Origin: Galdieria partita
Lineage: Eukaryota > Rhodophyta > Bangiophyceae > Galdieriales > Galdieriaceae
DNA: 64,000 bases
Assembly: GCA_025991245.1 (NCBI GenBank)
Contig: BQMJ01000008.1
Location: 62,001 to 126,000 of the forward strand
Direction: 5' to 3'
In this document: in pieces, positions 1-10,394 of the stretch
Layout: the number at the start of each line of letters is the position of its first letter
How positions within the stretch are numbered: position 1 is the first letter of the stretch
Translations under genes and position numbers: made by a program
Notes under the pieces: generated by a model
The model's database searches: none
Told to the model about the DNA's origin: nothing
Seen by the model: only the letters and a program-made list of their open reading frames with translations

Positions 1-107
1 AAGTGAATGTTTATTTAAAGGTCGGTGACGGGATCGGATATGGAAAGGCCTGGGGCTGTGACTTGAGTTACGATTATGTCCGAATCAACGCAGAATATAC
101 AACATAG
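1..107 (+). CDS. argJ: ArgJ C-terminus (glutamate N-acetyltransferase), partial
   Basis: Only the last 34 codons are inside the window, in the frame starting with base 3 and ending in TAG. The tail [19 protein letters not shown] is the conserved C-terminal block of the ArgJ family, which moves the acetyl group from N-acetylornithine to glutamate in the cyclic arginine pathway, normally in the plastid or mitochondrion. The upstream part lies outside the window, so domain content and targeting cannot be judged. The next gene is on the other strand and its stop lies 75 bp away. The short length limits certainty, but the terminal signature is distinctive. Confidence 0.8.
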   Translation, partial: VNVYLKVGDGIGYGKAWGCDLSYDYVRINAEYTT

Positions 108-181
108 TAGAGATTACTCTCCACAAAGTTTGAAAGGCAACTTGGAACACTTTACTTTCTGATATGAGACGCCGAGACAAA

Positions 182-891
182 TTAGGAAATTTTCTTCGAG
201 TCTTTTTGTTCCTGTTCTTCACTAGTATCTTTGGTTCCTTCTTTATACTCTATTTCCACAAAATTAAGAGGTCCCGAATCTTTCAAACCAACTAACGCTC
301 TTGCATCGCCTTCTTTGACCATTTTCACTCCTTCATCCACACTAGAGCTCCATTCATAGCCGGCAGCCCTTACGAAGAAACAAGGACCCATCTTGGGTCT
401 CGAATAACCAGGTATCTTATGTCCTAAGGACGCCAATAATTCACCGACCGTTACACGATCTTTCACTTCGAAGTTATCTCTTTCATCAATTTGACAACCC
501 AGCATCTTCACAACCATTTCACTTCTTCTCTTTATTCGCTCTTTATCTTCAGGTGTTCTCTCAATAACGTTGTCCTATATGAAAGGGTTCAATCCTGAAT
601 AGTGGAGTAAAAACCACGAAATACTTACTGGATTCGACCAAAACTCTTTCTTTTTGCGAATTTTTCTCAAAATCTGTGCTTGTGGAGAAAAATGGCTTGG
701 AGCGGGAAACTCTCTTTTGGAAGTATCTGGTCATGAGTGTCAGCTTCTTCCAACAGCAGCCAAAACTTTAACAAACCTGGGGTTTCCTTACAGGTTGCTT
801 CAATAGCAAAACCCCTTTTAAAGGCAAAGTTTAGACAAGAAAGTGTCAAATATCTATTCGCTAAATAACTCGAGTGCGAAGTAAAAAACAT
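182..891 (-). CDS. Unknown conserved-looking protein, 201 aa
   Basis: Three exons (777-891, 629-726, 182-574) join in frame across introns of 50 and 54 nt with gt...ag ends, giving 201 residues. The product is not recognised. The N-terminal 40 residues are rich in Ser, Leu and basic residues with few acids (MFFTSHSSYLANRYL...), which would suit an organelle transit peptide. A basic stretch (ILRKIRKKKEFWSNP) and a charged helix (ERTPEDKERIKRR) follow, then a compact domain with IPGYSRPKMGPCFFVRAAGYE. The C-terminus is acidic and lysine-rich. The start is the first ATG of exon 1. Tail-to-tail with argJ. Confidence 0.6.
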
Positions 892-994
892 GTTCCACGG
901 CCTTCAATGCAATGAATCGATGAGGCGAATTGAAAGTATTTCACAATTTATAAAATTTTGGTAGTCTTCTATTTAGACAGCTGCACCGATATAT

Positions 995-1843
995 TTAATG
1001 GTCTATACCCGATAACTGTTCCCCATCAATCGTCTGACTCCTTTTCGTAACAAGTTGAATAAACTCGTACACCTTGCTCTGTTAAGCACGTTGTGAGGTT
1101 AGCTGATAACTCTTCATACCTTTTTACAAGCCTCCTGCGAATAGGACAACGAACTGAAATAAATATCTTTTGAAGAAACAAAACCGCTACAACTAAGACC
1201 GATCAAGTTGTGCGAAGGTACCGGTTTCGGGCCTTCAAACCCGTATGAGATAACTGCAGTTGCATGGCCCTCTAGTTCTTCAACCAAAGTAGGGTCCAGC
1301 AGAAAGGTATCCTTGCTATGATAAGACACTGTACAGGAAGAAGCTATCCAGTTGCAAGGAATTCCTGCAGATAACAAGGAAAGCATACAGGCATTAATCA
1401 TGGCAGCTTTTAAGCTCCCGTCATTTTCGATGATCTGGATAACAAGAGAGACACAGCTTCGCGGCTGTAATTCAGCGGCAATTGTAGCAACGAAAATTTC
1501 CTTTAGTTCACGTTCTCGCAGTCTCAAATAGTCAGCTGCGTAGCCTTGACAAGGCCGAATAGAAACGTCAACAAACGTCTTGTCTGGGAGTTCGTTTCTT
1601 CCTCTGGCCTATCCCAAACGACTCTCACTAAAATAATTTAAGTGGATATGGCTTTCTTACTTCTAGTGGACCATAAACTCCAGCAACTACTTGAGTCTTC
1701 CCTTGTTCTAACCTACAAGAACCATCTGCACGTTCCAAGTAACCCAACTCACAGCGAAAGCCACGTATTTCATACGCTTTCCGACCGTCTCTTCTTCCTA
1801 ATGATGCGAACTCTGACATAATTTGAGGAAATGGAAACTTCAT
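995..1843 (-). CDS. RRP41: Exosome complex subunit RRP41 (RNase PH fold)
   Basis: Three exons (1661-1843, 1120-1608, 995-1078) encode about 251 residues, close to the 245 of human EXOSC4. The N-terminus RCELGYLERADGSCRLEQG and VYGPLEVR is the RNase PH signature of RRP41. Later blocks (AAELQPRSCVSLVIQIIEN, CMLSLLSAGIPCNWIASSC) fit the same family. RRP41 is one of the six ring subunits of the RNA exosome, a 3'-to-5' RNA-processing and decay complex of nucleus and cytoplasm; in most eukaryotes the ring is catalytically inactive. An in-frame ATG eight codons downstream could be the real start. The last intron (41 nt) has two possible AG acceptors one dinucleotide apart, so the final 27 residues are less certain. 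Confidence 0.88.
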
Positions 1844-1971
1844 TTACAAGTAGGAACAAAGGAGGACTCAAAAGTGGCAAGAGCAATCAAACTCGAGACA
1901 ATATTTTATTAGATACAACAAAGGTTAGGAATACCTCACGTGGTACAACTTATCAAAAGCATAACTGTGGC

Positions 1972-4792
1972 TTACACTTGGCCACCCTTTGGCTCCATCC
2001 AAGACCCAAGTAAAGCCGAGTCTAACTCGTCTTCGTCTAACTCGTCAAGGAGTTGAAAACTATTCGTCTCGTTGTTCTTTCTTCTTGCCTTCTCTTGTGA
2101 TACAACTTCAAAGTCTATAATGGGTTGTTCAGTCTTCGAAGCAGAAGCCTCCCTCTGGTCACTTGTTGTGCTGGTTGAGTCTAGCTTCGATCTTTTGTTC
2201 AAAACAGTTTCCTGTTCGCAAAACAATTCATTGGTACAAGAGCCTTCTTGTATGGAGTCCCTTTTCACGCAATCATTTGCTTCAAGGTATTTAACTCCTT
2301 GGAAAGAAACACGTCTGCTACTCGCACAGTATTTGCGCTTTTCAGTAACAGCAACGTCTGCACCAAAAACGGTTTGTGTACTCTGTCCAGTAGAATGGCC
2401 TCTTTCATTTTGCTTAGTCACGTCGGAGATAATCAAGTGGTCATAATCATTTAGGTATTCACTGGGACAGATCATTTCAGCAAGATCCATCTTTTGAAGT
2501 ACTGCTTGGGAATATGCCTCATACCAGTCGTCTGAGCTTTCAAATGAGTCTCCACTTTGCAAATTCGACGGCAGCTGTAATACATTGTTTCCAAAAGCAC
2601 TTGACTCTGTCACGAAGATTGCATATATCGCATCCTATCAATGTTCAAGTTGATTCGTCGTTCATATCAGTAGACTTACTTGGACAATAGCAAATCTACG
2701 AAACAAGAGTCTGGCATGAGCTTGCGTGAGTCGAATGAGAGATTCTAAGAATCGCACTGTTGTCCTTGCGGCATTTCTACTGGAAGCTTGTCTTTGCATC
2801 GTATAATATTTTGAAACAATTCTCTGAGCATTACATGTCAATTCCGGCTCAATAGCCTCCTTCACAAAGTATATATACATTTGTAGTTCCTCCACATTCC
2901 ATAAAGCTTTAGTAGACTCATAATGTAGTCTTCTAGTATTGTCTGAGCAACAATTCTTGTAATCATTAAGAATAAAATCAGAAAGTCTCTGGTCCCATTC
3001 AGGTTCATGTTGATCAAGCAAAGTGACAGTCACATCAAAGCGACTTAAAAGAGGTGGCGCAATACCTACACTTAGCGCAAGTTCCGTAGCTAAAAGTACT
3101 CAGAGCTCAAGTCTTGTCAATATTGAAGTCTTATTACCTGGATCATTCATCACGGGATCCAATTCCTCATAGGATCGCATTTTGCCTATTTTGGGATTAA
3201 CTGCTGCAAATATTGTGGTTCTTGTATCCAGAGTCATAACTAAACCTGCTTTTGCTACGCTAAGAGTCTGCTGCTCCATAACTTCATGCATTGCAGCTCT
3301 GTCACGGTCTTTTATACCGTCGAATTCGTCAATGCAGCACAAACCTCCGTCAGCAAGAACTAACGCACCTGACTCTAACGCCCACTCACCACTGCTGGCC
3401 TCTCTAACAGCAGTAACTGTCAAGCCAGCATGCGTCGATCCAATTCCTGTAGTAGAAATAGAACGAGGACTTAAAGAAGCAGCTTCCTGAGGAAAGGGCT
3501 GTTCAGTCTTTGCAAACAGTTGTCTATCTTACCGCTCTACCTTTAGAAGTTGGGACTTGCCCGTTCCAGGATCTCCAATGAGTAGAACATGTATCTCTCC
3601 ACGTACCCGAGTACCTTCTCTATTTGGCCTGCAGACGCCTCCAATTAAGGCAGTAAGAAGAATGAGTTTCACAGTTTTTAAGCCAAACAGTCGTGGACAA
3701 AATGATTGTACTATAAAATCCCTGGCTTCTAAAGGCCTCTTTTGTTGATAAGCTTCGTGCCAATATTTTAGAAATCGTTCCTTAATTTCGTCACTAATCT
3801 CCATATGTGATTTTTGTTCGTTGATAACTTGAACGTGAGTTGTATCTAACACAAGATCCAACTCACATCTCACATCGATACAAGGGTTTCGATGCCAAAG
3901 TCGTTTTAGTATTCCGGTAATCTAGTGATTCTAACTTTAAAGTTTACTAAAATACAAGTCGGTCTTACCAAAATGTCATCTCCCGGCTTGCAAATATCAA
4001 CCAAGTCATCAGAAAGAGCAGAAACTATAGAACGGGGAATAGACCCCAAGTCTAGTGTTTGGACCCTTTCTTGAATTTTAATTTCCTGGTAGTCTGTAGA
4101 TCTAGTATCCTCTAGAAGTTGATATCTGTTTCAAAGTTGGTTCAAACAATAATTTCTAAGACATTGTTTGCTTACGAAGCGGATCGACAAGGTTCTTCTA
4201 AATTGGGAGATGGACAGAATGTCGGTAACTCGAATTTTCCTCCTCTCGTAATATCTGAATAGATAATGAAACGATGCTTACACTTGTTACATTGGTAAGT
4301 TCTTTGAAGCTCTCGCATTAAAACGCTTCCTGTGCGTATAACAGTTCCACGAAAGGAAATCAAATGGCCCACATCAGAAGAACGTAAGGAAGAAACATTT
4401 TTCTTGTACAGAAGAGGATCTTCAGGAAGACGATATGGACGAATATGGATATTTTCCTTGAAGGTGTAGCCGTATAAAACAGCATCATCCCCCACTTTTT
4501 GAAGAACCTCATCTTCATACAGACGTACAGCATCTTCAAAAACAGGAAGAAATATTTCTGGATCCATAACAAGATTTGAAAATAACTCCTCGTCGTAGTC
4601 CAATAGCTCAGTGACATCTAGCAAGATGGGGTAGTGCTTGACCGAGTCGGTGTCTTGTAGCACTCGTAATATTTGATTACTACAACTAGCTTCTAGAAAC
4701 AACTTGATACTGTTGATGAAACCACTATATTGTTGTTGTTTTTAGAATTATTTTTATCAAGTTACGAATATAAGTTATACTTGCCTTGCCAT
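1972..4792 (-). CDS. MCM9: MCM9 helicase
   Basis: Seven or eight exons give about 830 residues: 4785-4792, 4176-4724, 3969-4125, 3541-3921, 3138-3486, 2680-3065, 1972-2634. All junctions keep frame. The zinc-binding block [15 protein letters not shown], Walker [10 protein letters not shown], Walker B LCCIDEF, the arginine-finger SRFD and the block [19 protein letters not shown] identify an AAA+ MCM protein. The wording around [15 protein letters not shown] and VNPKIG matches MCM9 better than MCM2-7 or MCM8. MCM9 works with MCM8 in homologous recombination and inter-strand crosslink repair. The C-terminal 200 residues are low-complexity and acidic. The first intron (4725-4784) needs a GC donor; the eight-base first exon is tentative. 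Confidence 0.88.
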
Positions 4793-6164
4793 CTTGAGCG
4801 TGGATTGCTTTCAAACTTGTCAAAGTAAGAATGGCGCCAGAATGAATGGAAGATGTTGGGACAACAATGTTCCATGACAGTTTTTGTATCGTTTCGGGAA
4901 ACATTTAAAGTTGTTTTCAACGTGATTGATAGAATTAATTTTCGAGAACATTCTCAATTTCTGAGTTTGAAGTTCCAGTAGTTGATGTTTGTGGCCACTA
5001 ACCGCCTGGTCGTGTTCCCAAGAAACTTCTACAACTAGAAAGCTTGACTTGAGTTACTTACACGGATTAAAAGTCAAAATACTGTATAGTTTTATTTAAA
5101 AAGTACCAAGAGTTTTCAAGAACAGAAAGTTTTACCTGAAGGAACGATAGGGAATTGGTCTTTTCACTTTGACAGTTCTATTTGAAGCACTGCATATAGG
5201 TCCTCGTTTGCAACTTTGCATTCTGTCTATACAATTCTCCCTTGAAACGGTTTGCTTCCTGTTCTTCTAGAACACTGAAGTGGAACTAAAGTTTGTAAAA
5301 AGTTATCATTCATCTCTAAAGTTGTTGTCAATACTTGAGTTCAATGCGCTTGTAAACATTCTGACATTCGGATTATTGCTCGACTTGCTCTTTTCTTGAT
5401 CAATAGTATGACATTAACTAGAACTTCGGTTCGTCAATAATTTATACCTTGGCAGTAAATAATGTTTGAAAGAGATAGTTAGATTACTCAAAGAAGCTAG
5501 ATTCCATCTGTAGGTCGTAACGAATCCATTTCTGACGTAAGAAAGCTTCCCAGAATCTTCCAAGGTGACTTTGGTTTTCATCATTCTTCTTTCCAGTGGA
5601 AATTACTAAAGTAAATAGGTACCAAGCTTTTACCATGAAATAATTTTTAACCTTTTTGGAAGGCACAATTTTAACTCAAGAATCGAAGATTTCTTTCAAT
5701 CTTAGGAAATTGGCAAAGAATGTTTTTAGAAGAGTGATTTGGGACATTGTATCAGAAACAGATAAAGTAAGAGTTCGACTTTTTAGATAAGGACGATGTC
5801 ATTTATACTGTTAAGAGACAATAGAGTCTTCATAGACAAGAAAATTTTATTCTCAGCAGATATCAAATGGTAAAAATGAGAGCAAATGTCACGACATTTG
5901 AAAAAGAAATATTCTGTCTTGAGACAAGGAACTGAGAGGCGTCCTTTTAAAAAAATAATAGCATTCAAAGAACTCATAAACAATATAAGCTTATCATTTG
6001 TAGTTCTTTTCTATCGTCTTGCAAGCGATAACGCACAAGTGTGGGAGAAAATGAATTTTAGAAGAAATTCGATCTAAAGCCAAAGTGCTAACTTGTCCAT
6101 TGGAGAAAACTTAATCCTCTTTACCTGGTCCTTTTGAGTCACCTTATCTTGCAGGTGTCTATAT
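4793..6164 (+). other. Intergenic stretch without a supported gene
   Basis: About 1.37 kb between the MCM9 start and the first acyl-CoA synthetase, AT-rich. Short open frames exist (for example 5484-5666 on the minus strand and 5886-6077 on the plus strand), but none shows a recognisable domain or convincing exon pair. It presumably holds the promoters of both divergent neighbours. A tcttgcag followed by GTGTCTATAT lies just before the synthetase ATG and could be a splice acceptor for an untranslated leader exon. Confidence 0.5.
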
Positions 6165-7886
6165 ATGGCTCCCTTATACTTTAAAAAACCATGGCTTAAA
6201 GAGTATGAACCTAGTGTAAAGCCAAATATTGATATCAAATACAACAACGTGTTGGAGATGTTTCAAGCATCCTTAAGGAGAAAGCCAAACTCACCTTGCA
6301 TTGGTTACTTTGAAGATTCACTGACCTATCAACAGGTTGATCAAGAGTCTTCCGCTTTGGCTTCAGCTTTTGTTGAGTTAGGTCTGAAGCCTGGAGGCAG
6401 AGTTGGAATTTACTTACAGAACGTTCCTCAGTGGATGATCACTCAACTAGCTTCTTGGAAAGCAGGAGGCATAGCAGTGTGTTTGAATCCTATGCTTAAG
6501 GAACGTGAACTTAGTTATCATATCAAAGATAGTGGTCTTACTATTCTTGTTTGTCTTGAAAGTCTTTATGATGAGGTTGTTTCGAAAGTTCGTAGCCAAG
6601 TTGATATTCCTGTTGTCATAACTACGAATGAGTTATTATATCTTTCCAAGAGGATACCTGATATGCTTAAAGGAGTTGTTTCTCGAAAGTTTTCATCTTG
6701 TCATGACTATTCTCAGTTGATACGAGTCCATTCAGGTCAGAGTTTAGCTACACCGGTACTTAGTCTTGATGACACCGCTATGCTTACCTATACGTCTGGT
6801 ACTACTGGAGTTCCAAAGGGAGCATGCAATACACATAGAAACGTGGTTTTCAACAGCAATCTTGTTTGTCATTGGTTTCATCTTAGTGATAGAGACATCA
6901 TTATGGCTCCAGCTCCCTTGTTTCATATTACTGGAAGTATAACTGGAGCTGGAGCAGGTTATGCCTCTGGTTGTCCTGTAATACTTTTTTGCCGTTTTGA
7001 TCCTTCAGAATTTCTTCGTTTAATAGAATATTGGAAGGTAACGTATTTGGTTGGGGCAGTAACTGTCTTTATTGCGTGTATCAATCATCCAGATATGAAA
7101 AAATATGATGTCAGTTCTGTAATCAAATTGAATAGTGGTGGAGCTCCTGTGTCGGCAGCCACTCAACTGCAAGTAGAACAAGCATTTGGCAATATATTGC
7201 ATATTGGTTACGGACTTACCGAATCCACGGCACCTTGTATCCTGACTCCATTTGGAAAAAAGGGACCTGTCGACAAGAAATTTGGCTCGCTTTCTATTGG
7301 TGTTCCAGCCTGTAACGTTGAGTGTCGGATTGTGTCAACAGAGAATGGAGAGGAAGTGGATTTTGGAATAGCTGGTGAACTTTTAGTTCGAGGTCCAATG
7401 ATCGTTCCAGGTTATTGGAGAAAACCAGAGGAAACTGCAAATACTATTGAAAACGGTTGGCTACACACTGGAGATGTTGCTATCATGGATAAGGATGGTT
7501 ATGTCTATATAGTCGATCGGATAAAGGACATGATTATAGCTTCGGGTTATAAAGTGTATCCTCGGGAAGTCGAAGATGTATTATATAGTCATCCGTCTGT
7601 ACGTGAGGCTGCGGTTGTTGGTGTGCCCGACAAATATAGAGGAGAGACAGTAAAGGCTTATGTGGCCTTGAAGCAAGGTTCGGATGTGACTCCTGCTGAG
7701 CTTATAGAGTACTGTAAAAAGAAGCTTGCTGCCTACAAATATCCGAGACAAGTCGAAATTATTGATGAAGTACCGAAAAATGCAAGCGGTAAATTTCTGC
7801 GTCGAGAACTTCGTGCCATCGAAAAAAAGACACGATACGGGGAAAATGGAGAGTTGTCGAAAGCAAAGATACCGAATAGACTATGA
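6165..7886 (+). CDS. Long-chain acyl-CoA synthetase (AMP-forming), copy 1
   Basis: A single intronless frame of 573 residues. The AMP-binding P-loop YTSGTTGVPKG (about residues 207-217), the core YGLTESTAP, the motif GWLHTGDVA, the hinge DRIKDMIIASGYKVYP and the C-terminal lysine block NASGKFLRREL are all in the family order, so the protein should activate a carboxylate as acyl-AMP and transfer it to CoA. The N-terminus (FKKPWLKEYEPSV) resembles bacterial FadD-type fatty acyl-CoA ligases; a 4-coumarate-ligase-like substrate cannot be excluded. No clear targeting peptide and no SKL-type end. A paralogue lies 20 kb away in inverted orientation and shares a nearly identical first third at nucleotide level. 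The start is the first ATG, supported by homology with the paralogue. Confidence 0.9.
   Translation: MAPLYFKKPWLKEYEPSVKPNIDIKYNNVLEMFQASLRRKPNSPCIGYFEDSLTYQQVDQESSALASAFVELGLKPGGRVGIYLQNVPQWMITQLASWKAGGIAVCLNPMLKERELSYHIKDSGLTILVCLESLYDEVVSKVRSQVDIPVVITTNELLYLSKRIPDMLKGVVSRKFSSCHDYSQLIRVHSGQSLATPVLSLDDTAMLTYTSGTTGVPKGACNTHRNVVFNSNLVCHWFHLSDRDIIMAPAPLFHITGSITGAGAGYASGCPVILFCRFDPSEFLRLIEYWKVTYLVGAVTVFIACINHPDMKKYDVSSVIKLNSGGAPVSAATQLQVEQAFGNILHIGYGLTESTAPCILTPFGKKGPVDKKFGSLSIGVPACNVECRIVSTENGEEVDFGIAGELLVRGPMIVPGYWRKPEETANTIENGWLHTGDVAIMDKDGYVYIVDRIKDMIIASGYKVYPREVEDVLYSHPSVREAAVVGVPDKYRGETVKAYVALKQGSDVTPAELIEYCKKKLAAYKYPRQVEIIDEVPKNASGKFLRRELRAIEKKTRYGENGELSKAKIPNRL
6175..6840 (+). repeat. 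Near-identical block shared with the inverted paralogue
   Basis: Compared by eye with the reverse complement of 27787-28452, these 666 bases differ at about six positions, most of them synonymous. Beyond 6840 the two genes drop to ordinary paralogue divergence. The abrupt edge and near-silence of third positions indicate recent gene conversion or an exchange between the inverted copies. Confidence 0.9.
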
Positions 7887-8487
7887 ATCTTGCTGAGAAA
7901 ATACTTTCAGTTGAATCATTAGTTACAAGATTCAGACGAATCAGAGGACTATCAGTGCTTTTTAGCGCTATAGTCTCTCTTATGTTCCTGTGAGTTCTCA
8001 GAGTAAATCAGCTAGATGGTTTGAAAGGAATTATATTACGCTTCCTTCTATATGCTTTCGAAACTACAACACAACGAAGTTTCTAGTAGAAAAGTTGCAA
8101 ATCCAGAAACATTTAAACTTGCATTATGCAGCAAGACATTGAAACGAATCATGATTTTTGTTATCTCTCAAAATATATAGACAACAGTCGCAATTTCTTA
8201 ATACACGGATGCTTAAAGTACAAAGCGTCAAAATAGCATGCTTAAGAGGGGGTAAAATGCTATATAATAATTTTTAGATGATCCGAAAAAATTTCCAAAA
8301 AGAATCTATTTATTCGCCATTTATCCAATAATGCGGACCCTGGCCAGATTCCTGAAAAAGAAATAGGATTGCCTAATACAGAATAGAAAAGTTTTGCTGA
8401 ATAGAACATCTTTTAAAATCATCCAGTCAATGTATGTCTTGGAAGATTTCTTTTGTACGGTTGTTTCTAGAACTCGTTTATGAAGAT
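7887..8487 (+). other. Intergenic region
   Basis: About 600 bp between convergent genes. It holds the 3' ends of the synthetase and the glycosyltransferase-like gene and AT-rich sequence. A minus-strand stretch near 8310-8365 has a pyrimidine tract ending in cag followed by a 13-codon frame, but no donor in the right phase was found, so no gene is called. Confidence 0.5.
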
Positions 8488-9611
8488 TCAGTCAAAATCG
8501 AGAAACCTGCAACATTTTCGTTGTTCCTGGCAAACATCTTTTAGAAAAAACTTTCTTCCTGTATCTCCGCTCACCCAAAAGCATTCGGAGGCCGACATCT
8601 TGGAGATGTTTCCTATATACTGCATACAGATCTCCAGATGTGCCTTGCCACCTCCATTATGGTGATGAAAATAAGGAAAAGATTTGGTATCTCTATTCAC
8701 AAATGTTGAGTTTAACATACAGTAGTTATCAAAAACTCCATCAAGACGATCAGTACATTGGATAAAATGGGCTCTAGTGTCCAGTGCCGTAACGTTATCG
8801 TTGGAAAGCAGAAAAGCAATCGCTGCAGACGCTTGGTCGTCTTGTTGTTTACCTTTTAACACTGTCTTGTGCACCTCCCAGCTAAGCTGAACAAATTCTT
8901 TCACCTTCCTCCATCTTCCTATGAAGCCACCACTGTTTGGAAACGGGTATGGACCCGGTCCTGAACGTATAAAGGACTGAAGCTGTAGAGCGTTGCAAAT
9001 TTCTTTAGCCTTGAAACTCCAGTTCCACGGTGTATCTTGAGTCATTGGATCGAAGAGGTTTAACGACTGACCAGAATAGTGACCATAAACAAATGGAAAG
9101 CAGTTCTTCTCAGCACCTAAAAACAAGTCCTTTCCAGTATTGGCAAAATCTTCTTTCAGCTCAGAGATATCTCTCATATAAAAAGCGTCTCGTCCATCCA
9201 GAAACACGATTATATCGTTCTCTTCTAGGAAAGTATTATTCCCTCTGGCTAATAAGTTCAATGCTGCCTATCTGAAGTCAGGACAAATGAACTGGTTGAA
9301 GTAGCACATACTATTTTGCGCGATTTTTTGTTTTCACATTCTCTCGAATATTTATTTGAGTCTTCTAACCCATATACTATCAAAAAATTCCTTCCATGAC
9401 TGAAATGAAAGAGTGATAATGCTTGGGCGCAGAGACCATCAGTTAACTTATCATCGTACGATAGAAAGTGAACCCGTTCCTGTTTTACGAAATCTCTTGT
9501 TTGTGTAAAAATTCTATTTTTGTAAAATCGCAGCAGTAAAGAAGCCAGACAAAACAATAATAATAACAACACCAGAGTTGCTATATATGACCTGCGACAT
9601 TTGAAGGCCAT
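8488..9611 (-). CDS. Type II membrane glycosyltransferase-like protein (PLOD-type domain)
   Basis: Two exons (9312-9611 and 8488-9267) join in phase across a 45-nt intron to give 359 residues. Residues 8-28 form a strong signal anchor (YIATLVLLLLLFCLASLLLRF) after a basic start, so the protein should sit in ER or Golgi with its C-terminus in the lumen. The lumenal part contains DIIVFLDGRDAFYM, resembling the acidic donor-binding motif of glycosyltransferases found in procollagen lysyl hydroxylase and galactosyltransferase families, and PFPNSGGFIGR, also typical of that fold, then DQASAAIAFL and a conserved-looking FPYFHHHNG. The tail is cysteine-rich. The sugar donor and acceptor cannot be told from sequence. 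Confidence 0.65.
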
Positions 9612-9753
9612 TTGAAGGCTCCCAAAGTTAGTTCAAAAAAAGCCGCGAAAATCTAAACAGGCCACATGAAGGTCCGGAAAAAACCGAGAGAATTGATTGC
9701 CTTTGGAAAATGTGGCGCTCAAAGTTTGGATAGCCGAGATTTGATTTGTACAA

Positions 9754-10294
9754 ATGGCGTTCCAAGTTCCGTCAAACATACTTACTTGTCGCACAAAGAG
9801 TTACGTTGCTGAAAAGGACTCCATTTCTCAGAAGAAGTCTTATAGATATAGAAGATATACCTCACTTATGTTGATGCAGAACAGCAGGCGTTCGTCTGTG
9901 GATACACATGAGATAACTACTCTTGATAGAGCTCAATTTTTGCAGCTTTTTTCACTCAACTTGTTGGCCATTCTAGGCCTTGATAAAGTTGCGCCTTTAA
10001 CTGAAACAACATTAGTGGAAAAGAAGAGCCTTGGAGAAACCATCTCAGAGGGTTTGTCGAAGATTTTGACCAGAAAGGAAGGTAACCAAGATGTGAGTTA
10101 TAAGAAAGATAGTAACTCAAAGGCAAGGATGGAATACATTTATTTTTATGGAAAATTTCGCTGAATAGATTGCTTCTGTTTAGTCCGCAACTGGTCTGAA
10201 GCACGCAAAGCCTCTATCGGAGGATCAAGAGGAAACTGCTGAAGCGTTATTTGAAAAGCTAAAGTCGCGTCGTCAATCTGAACCAAACCGCTAG
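9754..10294 (+). CDS. Unknown small protein, 149 aa, probably organelle-targeted
   Basis: Exons 9754-10092 and 10184-10294 join in phase over a 91-nt intron (gtgagt...tttag). The first 45 residues are rich in Ser, Lys, Arg and Tyr with few acids, as in transit peptides. A hydrophobic helix (LQLFSLNLLAILGL) is preceded by paired arginines, an arrangement seen in thylakoid-lumen proteins, and a polar C-terminus rich in Glu and Lys follows. No family is recognised. It lies head-to-head with the glycosyltransferase-like gene, 142 bp between starts, and upstream of the plastid-type rubredoxin gene on the same strand. Confidence 0.55.
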
Positions 10295-10394
10295 ACTTAC
10301 GTTTTTACTCGTTTGTTCTATTAAATAACTTGGTTTGTAGGGTTTGGGTTCAAAGAGGAAATAAAATGATAGCCACTGTTGGAATGTAGCTTTG

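Noticed and set aside
2072-2446. Plus-strand frame of 124 codons
   Set aside because: It runs antisense to the last MCM9 exon, has no domain, and reflects low stop density opposite a Ser/Glu-rich exon.
5484-5666. Minus-strand frame of 60 codons
   Set aside because: Short, no start in good context, no domain and no spliceable partner exon.
8310-8365. Pyrimidine tract plus cag and a 13-codon minus-strand exon-like frame
   Set aside because: No donor of matching phase exists in the glycosyltransferase-like gene and no other upstream exon was found.
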